Below, piece by piece: positions 31,524 to 40,706 of a stretch of 64,000 nucleotides of DNA. The position numbers and the translations under genes were made by a program. Position 1 is the stretch's first letter. Every line of letters starts with the position of its first letter. Where the stretch lies: the NCBI RefSeq assembly GCF_014641695.1, contig NZ_BMIF01000002.1:248001-312000 (forward strand), read 5' to 3'. The stretch is from Nitratireductor aestuarii. Lineage in GTDB: Bacteria; Pseudomonadota; Alphaproteobacteria; Rhizobiales; Rhizobiaceae. Below the pieces are notes generated by a model that worked only from the letters and a program-made list of their open reading frames with translations, made no database searches and had not been told where the DNA came from.

Positions 31524-31952
31524 ATGGAAGTTTCAGCATCAGGGGCGCTTGTAGCAGTCGAGATAGCGCTCATGCTTAGCGCAGTAGCTGCTGTCTATTT
31601 CACACGCCGACGCCTGTCGCCCGTCACAGAGGCGGATTTCGCTGCTCTGGACGATATCGAAAGGCAGCGGGTGAGCCTCCTCGCCGAGATCGAGGAACGT
31701 AAGCAGAAGAATTTGCTGAAGGTCTTCGAATCCATCAAGCCGGCGCCGGTCAAAAAGGCCCAACGCGCAACTCAGCACACACCACCACCTCGTCGGACAA
31801 TGTCGATGGACCAACCGGTGTCGCACTTCGTAGAGGTTCACCACATTGAGGGCATCGCGACTGTAAGCCTTGAGCCTGATCCGAAGTCTGGTGGGTTCCA
31901 TACCATCGAAGAGGCATTCGCGGCATTCACCGAGCAGGACAAAGAGCGGTAA
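31524..31952 (+). CDS. Hypothetical single-pass membrane protein
   Basis: 142 aa from ATG 31524 (GGAAGG about ten bases upstream; an in-frame GTG at 31515 is possible). One transmembrane segment near the N-terminus (LVAVEIALMLSAVAAVYF) is followed by a charged stretch (DDIERQRVSLLAEIEERKQ) and a proline-containing cytoplasmic or periplasmic tail. No recognised domain. It is coupled to the previous small membrane gene. The following 31953-32175 holds no gene I can support. Confidence 0.6.
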   Translation: MEVSASGALVAVEIALMLSAVAAVYFTRRRLSPVTEADFAALDDIERQRVSLLAEIEERKQKNLLKVFESIKPAPVKKAQRATQHTPPPRRTMSMDQPVSHFVEVHHIEGIATVSLEPDPKSGGFHTIEEAFAAFTEQDKER

Positions 31953-32175
31953 CGGCTGATCGGCAGATTGGTGGTGTTGCGGGCAAGTGCGGCCATGGAG
32001 CCGCTGCCGACGCTCCTTACCGGTGCAGGATCAATGAGCGTCTCTCATGTTGCGCCTCTCGAAGCATCAGGGTCCAGATGACACCGAGGCTCACCTGGTT
32101 CCTGATCACCCTTCGTCAAGCTTAGCGAGCTCACCGTGATGCTGGGAGGCGACCAGCGCCTCTCATGAATCGCAG

Positions 32176-32970
32176 CTACTTCGCAGGGAGCAAACCGGTC
32201 TCCTCCCAGCGGACGAGCGGGGCGGGGATGTCGTTGGTCTTCTCGGGAGCCTTGCAGATGTCGGCGATGACGCAGCGTTCGCACTCGGGCTTGCGCGCCT
32301 TGCATACGTAGCGACCATGCAGGATCAGCCAGTGGTGGGCGTGGAGCAGGTATTGCTCCGGCACCACCTTCAGCAGCGCTTCCTCGACTTCATCCACGTT
32401 CTTGCCGGGGGCAAGAAGGATGCGGTTGGCGATGCGGAAGATGTGTGTGTCCACCGCCATGGTCGGCTGACGGAAGAACATGTTCAGCACCACGTTTGCG
32501 GTCTTGCGGCCAACGCCCGGAAGCTTCGTCAACGCATCGCGGTCACCCGGGACCTCGCCGCCGTGATCCCGGATCAGGGCTTCCGAGAGCAGGATCACGT
32601 TCTTGGCCTTGTTGCGCCAGAGCCCGATCGTGCGGATGTATTCGCCGACCTTTTCCTCGCCGAGCGCCAGCATCTTCTGCGGCGTGTCGGCAATCTGGAA
32701 CAGAGCGCGGGTTGCCTTGTTCACGCCCGCGTCGGTCGCCTGCGCGGAGAGCACCACCGCCACCAGCAGTGTGAAGACGTTGACGTGCTCCAGCTCGCCG
32801 GTAGGCTCCGGACGCTGCACCTCGAAGCGGCGGAACATCTCCATCCGCTCATCCAGGCTGTAAGCCGTCAATGCACGCTTGCGGCTGCGCGCAGCGGTCG
32901 CGCTTGACGTCCGGGGGGTGGTGGGAGCACTGTTGGACTTGGATCGGGATCTGGGTTTGGGCTTTTCCAT
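32176..32970 (-). CDS. nth: Endonuclease III (DNA glycosylase/AP lyase)
   Basis: 264-aa base-excision repair enzyme that removes oxidised pyrimidines and nicks abasic sites. The helix-hairpin-helix LPGVGRKTANVVLN contains the catalytic lysine. The aspartate of the VDTHIFRIANR segment follows, and the [4Fe-4S] cysteines occur as C-x6-C-x2-C-x5-C in CKARKPECERCVIADIC. The start is at MEKPKPRS (32970), since a longer open frame runs into the divergent gene. A basic, Ser/Thr-rich N-terminal tail of about 30 residues is typical of rhizobial Nth. Confidence 0.95.
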   Translation of the reverse strand: MEKPKPRSRSKSNSAPTTPRTSSATAARSRKRALTAYSLDERMEMFRRFEVQRPEPTGELEHVNVFTLLVAVVLSAQATDAGVNKATRALFQIADTPQKMLALGEEKVGEYIRTIGLWRNKAKNVILLSEALIRDHGGEVPGDRDALTKLPGVGRKTANVVLNMFFRQPTMAVDTHIFRIANRILLAPGKNVDEVEEALLKVVPEQYLLHAHHWLILHGRYVCKARKPECERCVIADICKAPEKTNDIPAPLVRWEETGLLPAK

Positions 32971-32991
32971 AAACGCTCTATAATTCGAACC

Positions 32992-33477
32992 ATGCTGCAA
33001 GAGAATGCCGCCGATACGCCTTTCTTCAAGGCGCTTCTTGTCCCATACCGTTCCCTCGGACGCACGGGATTTTACGTCCTGATGGGCTCGATGGTGGCTG
33101 CATGGGTGTTTGTGGTCATGGTCTTCTACAGCATGGGCGCCTGGCCGATCATCGGTTTCTTCGGGCTCGATGTGGCCGCACTCTATCTGGCCTTTCGTAT
33201 CAACTACCGCGCCGCCAATGTTCGCGAGGAGATCGCGCTGTCGCGAACGAGCCTCAACATCCGCAAGGTGCCACCCTCTGGCCGAGTGGAAGAGCACAGC
33301 GTCAATCCGTTCTGGACGCGCTTCACGGTCCGGCGCGGACCGGAGAACATGATCACCGACATGAGCATTGAAGCGCGGGGAATGCGCATCTCAATCGGCT
33401 CGTTTCTCAATCCTGACGACCGGGAGAGCTTTGCCTCAGCCTTCGGGCAGGCACTCGCCACCGCCAAGCGCGCCTAA
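32992..33477 (+). CDS. DUF2244 integral membrane protein
   Basis: 161 aa with two adjacent transmembrane helices (about residues 30-75, YVLMGSMVAAWVFVVMVF and WPIIGFFGLDVAALYLAF) and a C-terminal cytoplasmic beta-rich domain ending in the family-typical GSFLNPDDRESFASAF. It is divergent from nth with 21 bp between starts, an arrangement seen in other alphaproteobacteria. Its function is unknown. Confidence 0.85.
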   Translation: MLQENAADTPFFKALLVPYRSLGRTGFYVLMGSMVAAWVFVVMVFYSMGAWPIIGFFGLDVAALYLAFRINYRAANVREEIALSRTSLNIRKVPPSGRVEEHSVNPFWTRFTVRRGPENMITDMSIEARGMRISIGSFLNPDDRESFASAFGQALATAKRA

Positions 33478-33549
33478 TTTACTGCGTGCAAGAAACGGGT
33501 GGTGACGGCTGCTCGTGTCGCGCATAGTCGGGGCCAAGGAGAATTTGCC

Positions 33550-34434
33550 ATGCGAACTGACAATGCTGTCCTCGAACGGGATGTAACGCCTTCCGGCGGT
33601 GACTACGAGCTGGTTCGCCTGATCATTGAAAAGATCAGCCTCGACTATCGTCAGCAGCCGACGTTGGAGCAGCTCGCAGACGAGCTGGGAGAGACGCCGA
33701 CGGGCCTGCAGAAGCTGTTCACCCGCTGGGCGGGGCTGTCGCCGAAGGCATTCCTGCAGGCGGTCACGCTCGATCACGCGCGGCGGCTGCTGGATGACGG
33801 GATGCCGCTGCTGGAGGCTTCGCTTGAGCTCGGACTTTCAGGGCCGGGGCGGCTGCACGACCTGTTCATCACTCATGAAGCCATTTCGCCCGGCGAATAC
33901 AAGCTGCGGGGCAAGGGGCTCACCATCCGCTACGGGTTCCATTCGTCCCCGTTCGGGAGCGCGCTGATCATGGCGACGGATCGCGGGCTGGCCGGCCTCG
34001 CGTTTGCCGATGCGGGCGAGGAACGGCAGGCATTCCAGGACATGTCCTCGCGCTGGCCGAATGCGACCTATGTGGAGGATATGCAGGCGACCGAAACCTA
34101 TGCCCAGCGCATCTTCAATCCGGCGCGGTGGAACGATCCCGAGCCGATGCGCGTGGTGCTGATAGGCACGGATTTCCAGGTTAAGGTCTGGGAAGTGCTG
34201 CTGAAGATCCCCATGGGAAAGGCGCGGACCTATTCCGACATCGCGGCCGAAGTTTGCACGCCGAAGGCTTCGCGAGCGGTTGGCGCGGCGGTCGGCGCAA
34301 ACCCGATCGCCTTTGTGGTTCCCTGTCATCGCGCACTGGGCAAGTCGGGGGCGCTCACAGGCTACCATTGGGGGCTGACGCGCAAGCGCGCCATCCTAGG
34401 CTGGGAAGCCGCACAGCTTGGCAAGCCTGAGTGA
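33550..34434 (+). CDS. Ada-like AraC / O6-methylguanine-DNA methyltransferase
   Basis: 294-aa protein. The N-terminal AraC-type helix-turn-helix region (residues about 15-110) is joined to an alkyltransferase domain with the suicide cysteine in the PCHR motif (VPCHRALGKSG) and the DNA-binding segment SRAVGAAVGANPIAF. The N-terminal Ada zinc-binding phosphotriester domain is missing, so this is an Ada-type protein lacking its first sensor module. The start at 33550 has GGAGAATTTGCC before it. It repairs O6-alkylguanine and may regulate its own expression. Confidence 0.9.
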   Translation: MRTDNAVLERDVTPSGGDYELVRLIIEKISLDYRQQPTLEQLADELGETPTGLQKLFTRWAGLSPKAFLQAVTLDHARRLLDDGMPLLEASLELGLSGPGRLHDLFITHEAISPGEYKLRGKGLTIRYGFHSSPFGSALIMATDRGLAGLAFADAGEERQAFQDMSSRWPNATYVEDMQATETYAQRIFNPARWNDPEPMRVVLIGTDFQVKVWEVLLKIPMGKARTYSDIAAEVCTPKASRAVGAAVGANPIAFVVPCHRALGKSGALTGYHWGLTRKRAILGWEAAQLGKPE

Positions 34435-34489
34435 CTGGCCCGCCTCAAGCGGTCACTGGAAGCTGATGCCGGCATAGCTCATCGCTCAT

Positions 34490-34580
34490 CTTGAACTTCG
34501 TTTCGCGATAAACCATATCAGGAGGGCAAATTCGCCTGATGGGTCTTTGCTTCTACGTCGCTCAATGAGGACAAGAACAG
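34490..34580 (+). promoter_or_regulatory. ROSE-like RNA thermometer in the hsp20 leader
   Basis: The Shine-Dalgarno segment GAGGACAAGA (34567-34576) can pair with TCTTTGCTTC (34544-34553), giving two four-pair helices around a small internal loop. The TTTGCTTCT anti-SD resembles the ROSE family of rhizobial heat-shock genes. An upstream hairpin (34517-34540, ATCAGG...CCTGAT) precedes it. Melting on heat shock would expose the ribosome site. Confidence 0.65.
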
Positions 34581-35009
34581 ATGACGCGTATGACGCCCTT
34601 TTCGAACCCGCTGCTACTCGGGTTCGAGACCATGGAGAAAACCCTGGAAAGGGTTGCCAAGTCCGGGGATAGCTACCCGCCGTATAACATCGAACGCGTT
34701 CGCAGCAACGGTGATAACCGGGGCGCACTCCTTCGGATCACGCTGGCAGTGGCAGGCTTTTCGGAGTCTGATCTCGATGTCTCGACCGAGGAGAACCAGC
34801 TGATCGTCCGCGGACGCCAGAGCGACGACACGGAACGCGAGTTCCTGCATCGCGGCATCGCTTCGCGACAGTTCCAGCGCGTGTTCATGCTGGCAGACGG
34901 CATGCGGGTGCTTGGGGCAGAACTACGCAACGGTCTGCTCTCCATCGATCTGGACCGGCCAGAGCCGGAGCGCCTTGTACAGAAGATCAATATTTCGGTG
35001 CGAGACTGA
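34581..35009 (+). CDS. Small heat-shock protein (Hsp20/alpha-crystallin family)
   Basis: 142-aa chaperone. The N-terminal PFSNPLLLGFETMEKTLER resembles the rhizobial HspA-H group. An alpha-crystallin domain follows (about residues 35-135), and the C-terminus has a degenerate I-x-I-type anchor. It holds unfolding proteins in large oligomers. Translation is probably heat-controlled by the leader. It is followed by a DUF1150 gene, a pairing common in this order. Confidence 0.93.
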   Translation: MTRMTPFSNPLLLGFETMEKTLERVAKSGDSYPPYNIERVRSNGDNRGALLRITLAVAGFSESDLDVSTEENQLIVRGRQSDDTEREFLHRGIASRQFQRVFMLADGMRVLGAELRNGLLSIDLDRPEPERLVQKINISVRD

Positions 35010-35099
35010 CAGGGTTTGGCGAACCTGCATGTTCCAGAACGGAACGAATAGCTCTAGTGTGGGTTGGTCCAAATGGACGCCCGCCTTCAGGAGGCTGAT

Positions 35100-35357
35100 A
35101 TGGTAGACAACGGACACAGGATTACGGTTACTCAGCAGCAGCTGGCAGCACTTGGTGAAGGTGCGATCGCGTATGTGCGCGAGATGGATGTCGCTGATCT
35201 GCGGGGCAAATTCCCCGGAATGCCGGAACTCGAGGCAGGCACCAAGCTGTGGGCGCTGTTCGGCGCGAATGGTCAGCCGATCCTGCTTGCAGACGGACCG
35301 GAGGCGGCCTTGGCAGGCGCGTTTCAGAACGATCTGAAACCGGTAAGCCTTCACTAG
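35100..35357 (+). CDS. DUF1150 family protein
   Basis: 85-aa protein of the DUF1150 family with the signature IAYVREMDVADL followed by LWALFGANGQPI. The start at 35100 (GGAGG spaced eight bases before ATG) is preferred to an in-frame codon at 35064. It is 90 nt after hsp20 and probably co-transcribed. Function unknown; the constant neighbour suggests a stress role. Confidence 0.85.
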   Translation: MVDNGHRITVTQQQLAALGEGAIAYVREMDVADLRGKFPGMPELEAGTKLWALFGANGQPILLADGPEAALAGAFQNDLKPVSLH

Positions 35358-35416
35358 CTCATCGGAGTGCTATCCGAGCGCAAAGCCGGTTGGCAAATTT
35401 CATCGGGATTCAGCAG

Positions 35417-35450
35417 AACGGAGCGGTCAGTGGCCGCTCCGTTTGATTTT
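35417..35450. terminator. Terminator between the DUF1150 gene and ptsN
   Basis: A ten-base-pair stem (35417-35426 with 35434-35443, arms AACGGAGCGG and CCGCTCCGTT) is followed by TTGATTTTTC. It serves the two convergent units. Confidence 0.85.
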
Positions 35451-35484
35451 TCAGCAGTCTTGATCGGGCCATAGCCCAAAGGTC

Positions 35485-35949
35485 TCAGCCGACGTTTGCA
35501 GCAGGGGCTTCCGCCAGAAAGGCGTGGATGGCTGTGGCATCGCGCGTTCCGCGGATCTTCGCCGTCGTCTCGTTGTCGCGCAGCACGCGGGCAATGCGGG
35601 ACAGCGCCTTCAAGTGGTCCGCACCCGCGCCTTCCGGCGCGAGCAGCAGGAACACCAGATCCACCGGCTGATCATCAAGTGAGTCGAAATCAACAGGGGA
35701 CTCGAGGCGGGCGAAGACACCAGTGATCTGCTTGATCCCCGGCAGCTTGCCGTGCGGGATGGCAATGCCATTGCCCACACCAGTCGAGCCGAGCCGTTCG
35801 CGCTGGAGAATCGTGTCGAAGACCTCACGCTCCGGAAGGCCGGTTATCGCCGCAGCCCTTTCAGCCAGGAGCTGCAGGAGCTGCTTCTTTGAGTTAGCCT
35901 TCAAGGCCGGCATGATTGCCGAAACCTCGATCAGATCACTCAGGTCCAT
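35485..35949 (-). CDS. ptsN: Nitrogen PTS enzyme IIA (EIIA-Ntr)
   Basis: 154-aa phosphocarrier of the PTS-Ntr system. The phosphorylated histidine is in IAIPHGKLPG, and the fold is the mannitol-type EIIA. It regulates potassium, nitrogen and stress pathways through protein contacts. It lies after hpf and rpoN, the standard order in Rhizobiales, and ends facing the terminator at 35417. Confidence 0.96.
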   Translation of the reverse strand: MDLSDLIEVSAIMPALKANSKKQLLQLLAERAAAITGLPEREVFDTILQRERLGSTGVGNGIAIPHGKLPGIKQITGVFARLESPVDFDSLDDQPVDLVFLLLAPEGAGADHLKALSRIARVLRDNETTAKIRGTRDATAIHAFLAEAPAANVG

Positions 35950-35999
35950 ATTTCGTATCCTCTGCTCAGCGGAATGGCTTTGCTGTTCATGGCTACTGC

Positions 36000-36587
36000 C
36001 TATTGAGTGGAGCTCGAAGATGGATCAATCCAACCGATATTTCCATCCGCGCGGCGATAGACAACATTAATTTCGTTATTGCTCGCGTTGCGGAAGACGA
36101 GGACAGGATCGTCCTTCAGGTCCAGCACCATCACCGCTGTAGCAACCGCCATAGTTTTGAGGGGGATGCGCAGCTCGGCAACAACTGCCGGTGCATGTCC
36201 TTCATCCTCGTTCTCTTCATCCTCATCCAGGCCTGTCATGACACGATACGACATGTCCATGCCATCGACCAAGCCATTCCCGGAAGTTGGATAGCTGCGC
36301 GACTTCAATCTGCGATTATAGCGGCGCAGCCGCTTCTCAAGCCTTTCGGAAGCGATGTCAAATGCAAGCTGGGGCTCCTGAGCCTGGCCGGTGGCCTGAA
36401 GTTCAGTGCCGCTGTCGAGGCGAACCATGCAATCGGCACTGAAGCCGCCGGCTCCCTTGATCATGTTAACATGACCATTATAGCCGCCATCGAAATACTT
36501 GGTTACTGCGTCGCCAATCTTGCTCTCGATGCGCGTGCGGAAGGCATCGCCGACATCCATGTGCTTACCAGAAATGCGGAGAGTCAT
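36000..36587 (-). CDS. hpf: Long-form ribosome hibernation promoting factor
   Basis: 195-aa protein with the N-terminal sigma-54-modulation/YfiA domain (residues 1-110, FRTRIESKIGDAVTKYF) and a C-terminal dimerisation domain (about 135-190, ending NVVYRRADGNIGWIDP). The long form joins two 30S subunits into 100S particles. An acidic linker (about residues 120-130) separates the domains. It sits between rpoN and ptsN. Confidence 0.95.
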   Translation of the reverse strand: MTLRISGKHMDVGDAFRTRIESKIGDAVTKYFDGGYNGHVNMIKGAGGFSADCMVRLDSGTELQATGQAQEPQLAFDIASERLEKRLRRYNRRLKSRSYPTSGNGLVDGMDMSYRVMTGLDEDEENEDEGHAPAVVAELRIPLKTMAVATAVMVLDLKDDPVLVFRNASNNEINVVYRRADGNIGWIDPSSSSTQ

Positions 36588-36799
36588 AGTTATGGACCTT
36601 TTGGCCGGTTAGCGATCTAGGAGAGTTTATACTTGTAGGCGGCGCTTACAAGGTTAGGCAGCCACCAAATGTCAAACTGCCTGGAACGTGCTTGTCCTGT
36701 TTCGTTTCGCGGATCAAAAAATCCCGTCCAGCCTTCTGGTCTTGAGCGCGGGCTTCTAGTCGGTTCCCCCCGTAATGTCAATCCGATGGCGGAAATGGC

Positions 36800-38272
36800 C
36801 TATTTCTGGGCGATTCGGGCGCGTTTTTCGCGGCGCCGCTGCACCGAAGAAGGGATCGACATGGCTTCGCGATATTTAGCCACCGTACGGCGGGCGATAT
36901 CGACGCCTTCCTCCTTGAGGATATCGACCAGAGCATCGTCCGAGAGGACATTTTCCGCCGTTTCCTGGTCGATCAGCTGCCGGATGCGGTTTCTCACCGC
37001 TTCAGCGGAATGGGCGTCGCCACCATCGGCGGCAGCGATTGCAGCGGTGAAGAAATAGCGCATCTCGAACACGCCGCGCGGGGTCATCATGAACTTGTTG
37101 GCCGTGATGCGGCTAACGGTGGATTCATGCATGCCGACGAGATCGGCGATGGTCTTCAGCTTCAGCGGCCGAAGGTGGTTCACGCCATGGACGAGGAATG
37201 CATCCTGCTGACGCACAATTTCGCTTGCCACCTTCAGTATGGACTTGGACCGCTGGTCCAGCGCCCGGACGAGCCAGTTGGCGTTCTGCAGGCATTCGGA
37301 AATGAAGGTCTGGTCCTGCTTGCCCGACTTAGCCGAAACCTTGGCGCAGTAGGACTGATCGACCAGCACCCGCGGAACCGCCTCTTCATTAAGCTCCACG
37401 CGCCAGGTGCCATCGGGCGCTGCCGAAACAATTACATCGGGTGTGATCGGTTCGGAGCCCTCTGAAAGAAACGCGGTGCCGGGCTTAGGATCCAGCATGC
37501 GGATTTCCGACAGCATGTCGACGAGATCACTTTCGTCGACGCCGCAGATCTTGCGGAGTGAGGCAAAGTCGCGGCGGGCGAGCAGGTCAAGGTTCTGCAG
37601 CAGCGCCTGCATGGCCGGATCGAGCCGCCCCTTGGCGCGAAGCTGGATCGCCAGGCATTCGGAGAGGTTGCGGGCAAACAAGCCTGCCGGCTCGATGTTC
37701 TGCTGCAGCTTAAAAAGCACCTTTTCCAGCTCGGCCCTGGAAGCGCCTGTACGCGCGGGGAGCTCATCAAAGTCGGTCAGATAGCCTGAATCCTCAAGCG
37801 AATCGGCCAGGTGCAGGGCGAGGAAGCGTTCGGCTGGCTCCTTGAAGATGAGCAGGATCTGTTCCTGCAGCACATCCCGAAGGGTCTGCGGCGTCGCCAC
37901 GAAGGCTTCCGGATTCCAGTCACCGTCGCTGGACGTGGACGGACCGGCACCGCTGGCGGAACGCCACTGCGCGGAAAGGTCGGGACTGATCGGATCACGC
38001 CGACCGGGATCATCGGGAAAGAGATTCTCCAGCGACGTGTCGAGGCGTTCAGACATTGCCTCGGCATCGTTGCGGGGGCGGAGCTCGATCACGTTGCTCT
38101 CAGGCGCCGGCCCGTCGTCGCGGGTCAGCAGCGGATTGCGTTCGATCTCCGAGGAAATGTACTGGTCGAGCTCAACGTTGTTGAACTGCAGCAGCTTGAT
38201 CGACTGCAACAGCTGCGGAGTCATGACGAGTGACTGGGTCTGCTGCAACCCGAATGCCGGCTTTAGCGCCAT
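36800..38272 (-). CDS. rpoN: RNA polymerase sigma-54 factor
   Basis: 490-aa sigma-54. Region I is Gln-rich (LQQTQSLVMTPQLLQSIKLLQ), a central acidic region follows, and the RpoN box ARRTVAKYRE is near the C-terminus. It directs transcription of nitrogen, dicarboxylate and other genes with enhancer-binding activators. The gene is followed by hpf after a 212-bp gap that may hold a separate promoter, and preceded by lptB with 119 bp between. Confidence 0.97.
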   Translation of the reverse strand: MALKPAFGLQQTQSLVMTPQLLQSIKLLQFNNVELDQYISSEIERNPLLTRDDGPAPESNVIELRPRNDAEAMSERLDTSLENLFPDDPGRRDPISPDLSAQWRSASGAGPSTSSDGDWNPEAFVATPQTLRDVLQEQILLIFKEPAERFLALHLADSLEDSGYLTDFDELPARTGASRAELEKVLFKLQQNIEPAGLFARNLSECLAIQLRAKGRLDPAMQALLQNLDLLARRDFASLRKICGVDESDLVDMLSEIRMLDPKPGTAFLSEGSEPITPDVIVSAAPDGTWRVELNEEAVPRVLVDQSYCAKVSAKSGKQDQTFISECLQNANWLVRALDQRSKSILKVASEIVRQQDAFLVHGVNHLRPLKLKTIADLVGMHESTVSRITANKFMMTPRGVFEMRYFFTAAIAAADGGDAHSAEAVRNRIRQLIDQETAENVLSDDALVDILKEEGVDIARRTVAKYREAMSIPSSVQRRREKRARIAQK

Positions 38273-38391
38273 CTCTCGCCTTTCATCCTCGACGCAGCCA
38301 AATGTGACTGCGGCTGGATAAAACTGGCCTAGGACTTGCTTGTCAAGAAATTGGGCAGGAGGAGCCTAAATTTTTTGCAGTCGGTAACGTG

Positions 38392-39195
38392 TTACAAGGC
38401 GAAAGCTTCGCCGAGGTAGAGCCGGCGTACATCCGGATTACCGACGATGTCCTCCGGCTTGCCGTGCGTCAGAACCTGGCCCGCATGAATGATATAGGCC
38501 CGGTCAATGAGACCCAGGGTTTCACGAACGTTGTGATCGGTGATGAGGACGCCGATTCCGCGGGACGTCAGATGCTTCACAAGCTGCTGGATGTCGGTCA
38601 CTGCGATGGGGTCGATCCCCGCGAAGGGCTCATCCAGGAGCATGAAGTTGGGTTTGCTCGCTAGGGCGCGGGCGATTTCGAGGCGGCGACGCTCACCACC
38701 CGAAAGCGAGATGGCTGGCGCCTTTCGCAGGTGGCTGATGTGGAATTCCTCAAGCAACGAGTCGAGCATCTTCTCGCGCTCCTTGCGGCTCTTCTCGACC
38801 ACTTCGAGGATCGCGCGGATGTTGTTCTCCACGGAAAGACCGCGAAAAATCGACGATTCCTGCGGCAGGTATCCGATGCCGAGACGCGCACGGCGATACA
38901 TGGGCATGGAGGTCACATCGTAGCCGTCGATGTGGATGTTGCCCTGATCCACGGGTACGAGGCCGGTGACCATGTAGAAGCACGTGGTCTTGCCGGCGCC
39001 GTTGGGCCCCAGCAAGCCCACAGCCTCGCCGGCCCGCACACCAAGCGAAACGCCATTGACCACCTGCCGTCCCTTGTACGCCTTGGTAAGGCCACGCGCG
39101 ATCAGCGTGCCCTTGTAGCGCTCAAGTTCATCAAGGTTCGGTCCGGCGGAGTTTTCCTTTTGAAGCTTGCGCTTCCTGGCGGGTTTATTGAGCAT
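38392..39195 (-). CDS. lptB: Lipopolysaccharide export ATPase
   Basis: 267-aa ATPase of the LptBFGC transporter that extracts LPS from the inner membrane. Walker A is GPNGAGKTT, the signature is SLSGGERRR and Walker B is [13 protein letters not shown] basic N-terminal tail of about 25 residues precedes the core. Its start overlaps the end of lptA by 11 bases. LptC and LptA are encoded immediately upstream. Confidence 0.96.
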   Translation of the reverse strand: MLNKPARKRKLQKENSAGPNLDELERYKGTLIARGLTKAYKGRQVVNGVSLGVRAGEAVGLLGPNGAGKTTCFYMVTGLVPVDQGNIHIDGYDVTSMPMYRRARLGIGYLPQESSIFRGLSVENNIRAILEVVEKSRKEREKMLDSLLEEFHISHLRKAPAISLSGGERRRLEIARALASKPNFMLLDEPFAGIDPIAVTDIQQLVKHLTSRGIGVLITDHNVRETLGLIDRAYIIHAGQVLTHGKPEDIVGNPDVRRLYLGEAFAL

Positions 39196-39751
39196 TTCGG
39201 TCCGGAGGTGTGATGAGCATCTTCACGCGGCCGCCCGTCGCGTTGTTCTTGCAGCTTTCCAGTGTGGCCTGGCCATTGCGTCCGCGGATAACCAGCTTGC
39301 AGCCGACAATCACGTTCTCGCCCTCGGTCAGGACGACCTCCTTGCCGGAGAGCTCCAGAACCTCGGTGTTCATGTTGTAGGTACCGCGGTCACCGGTCGC
39401 GACCTGCTTCTCGGACTTCACATAGACGCCGCCTTCAACCTCGATCCGCTCGATGTTGTTGCCGGTGGTGGATTCCCGAGGATTGCTTCCGCTGGCGAAA
39501 TAAACGGTCATCTTGGCCGAGCGGAGCAGGTTGGGACCCTGGACCACCGACACATTGCCTGTCAGCACGTTGACACGGCCCTCTTCCAAGACTTCAAGGC
39601 GATCGCCCTGGATCTCCAGAGGCTTGTCGCTCTGAAAGTTCAGGCTTTCCCGCGCCCTTTGCTGCGCCGTGGCCGCCAAGGGTACCGCAGCTATCAGCAT
39701 GGCAGAACAAGTTATCTGCAACAGCCTACTCATCCGCTGCTTTCTGAACAT
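39185..39751 (-). CDS. lptA: Lipopolysaccharide export periplasmic protein LptA
   Basis: 188-aa periplasmic bridge protein with an OstA/LptA beta-jellyroll (starting [18 protein letters not shown]). A signal peptide ([20 protein letters not shown]) precedes it. ATG 39751 is used; ATG 39733 is also possible and would shorten the overlap with lptC. LptA oligomers connect LptC to LptD. Confidence 0.9.
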   Translation of the reverse strand: MFRKQRMSRLLQITCSAMLIAAVPLAATAQQRARESLNFQSDKPLEIQGDRLEVLEEGRVNVLTGNVSVVQGPNLLRSAKMTVYFASGSNPRESTTGNNIERIEVEGGVYVKSEKQVATGDRGTYNMNTEVLELSGKEVVLTEGENVIVGCKLVIRGRNGQATLESCKNNATGGRVKMLITPPDRNAQ

Positions 39752-40442
39752 CGGGTGCCCCTCTCTTGACCTCTGATGGTTGGACCTGAATGTGAACTCC
39801 ACCGTCAAATATCAGCTTTTCTCCGCCATCGGCAGTCTCAAATTTCTGAGCCTCGATGCGCATCCCGCTCAGTTCGATCGTCACCGGTTTCTTGGACTCG
39901 ACGGTCTTGGTCGAGAGATCAACTTCTGCTGATTCCAGCTTCGCCTTTATGCCGTTCGAGGTCTCAATCTCGATTTTCTGATCGAGGACAAGCCGGTTGC
40001 TCTGGCGGTCGAGATTCCCGCCGCCCGCAACTATTTTCGCATTGTCCTTGTCGCCAAATGGAATGGTGGCAGAGATCTCTTCCAGGGAGAATGCGCCGAG
40101 GGGTTCGCCCACGGGCTGGCGGGCCTTTCGCGCGGTAACCGAATAGGGCTGGTTGGTGCCGGTGAACCCTTCCAGCGTGGGATTGGACATCACCAGTTCG
40201 CCGCTTTCGACTGCGGTATCTATAACAGTTACATTACCGTCCGCACCACGCAGCGCTGGCAGATAGCTATACCCGAAGAACGCAACGAGCATGAGGACAG
40301 CCGCCAGCGGCAGCACGATCTTGAACAGGCGAACGTTGCGGGAGTGACGCGCAGCGCGAGCAAACGCCTCGGCGCCCCTTTCGTTGCGCCGAAAAGTGGT
40401 GCTCTCCTGGAAGTCGGACATCACTGCTTCACCCATGGTCAT
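39726..40442 (-). CDS. lptC: LPS export protein LptC
   Basis: 238-aa bitopic inner-membrane protein. The single transmembrane helix is at about residues 40-62 (VLPLAAVLMLVAFFGYSYL), followed by a periplasmic OstA-like domain (ELSGMRIEAQKFE region). It receives LPS from LptBFG and hands it to LptA. Start alternatives exist (ATG 40442, 40436, 40421), none with a strong ribosome site; 40421 has GAAG at good spacing. The upstream gap 40443-40706 is gene-free and presumably carries the promoters of lptC and sppA. Confidence 0.9.
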   Translation of the reverse strand: MTMGEAVMSDFQESTTFRRNERGAEAFARAARHSRNVRLFKIVLPLAAVLMLVAFFGYSYLPALRGADGNVTVIDTAVESGELVMSNPTLEGFTGTNQPYSVTARKARQPVGEPLGAFSLEEISATIPFGDKDNAKIVAGGGNLDRQSNRLVLDQKIEIETSNGIKAKLESAEVDLSTKTVESKKPVTIELSGMRIEAQKFETADGGEKLIFDGGVHIQVQPSEVKRGAPDVQKAADE

Positions 40443-40706
40443 CCCGTCGTAGACTTTGATCCGAACCGCTGAAACAGCCTATCGAGCGGGCAGGGTCTTA
40501 TGCCACACCACCAGAATAGCCAGCCTGATCTGAAATCGCTTTGCACTGAATATCCCATTACAATACGATTTGGCTATTTTTTGGTGAATCTAGCATGAAC
40601 TATCATAATAGGTCCGGAACCGAACCCGATCTTACGGTTTGTCGCTAGCTCATATGCATTCGATCGTCTAAAAAACAACCCTTTATAGTTCCTGCAGAGG
40701 TGCTTC

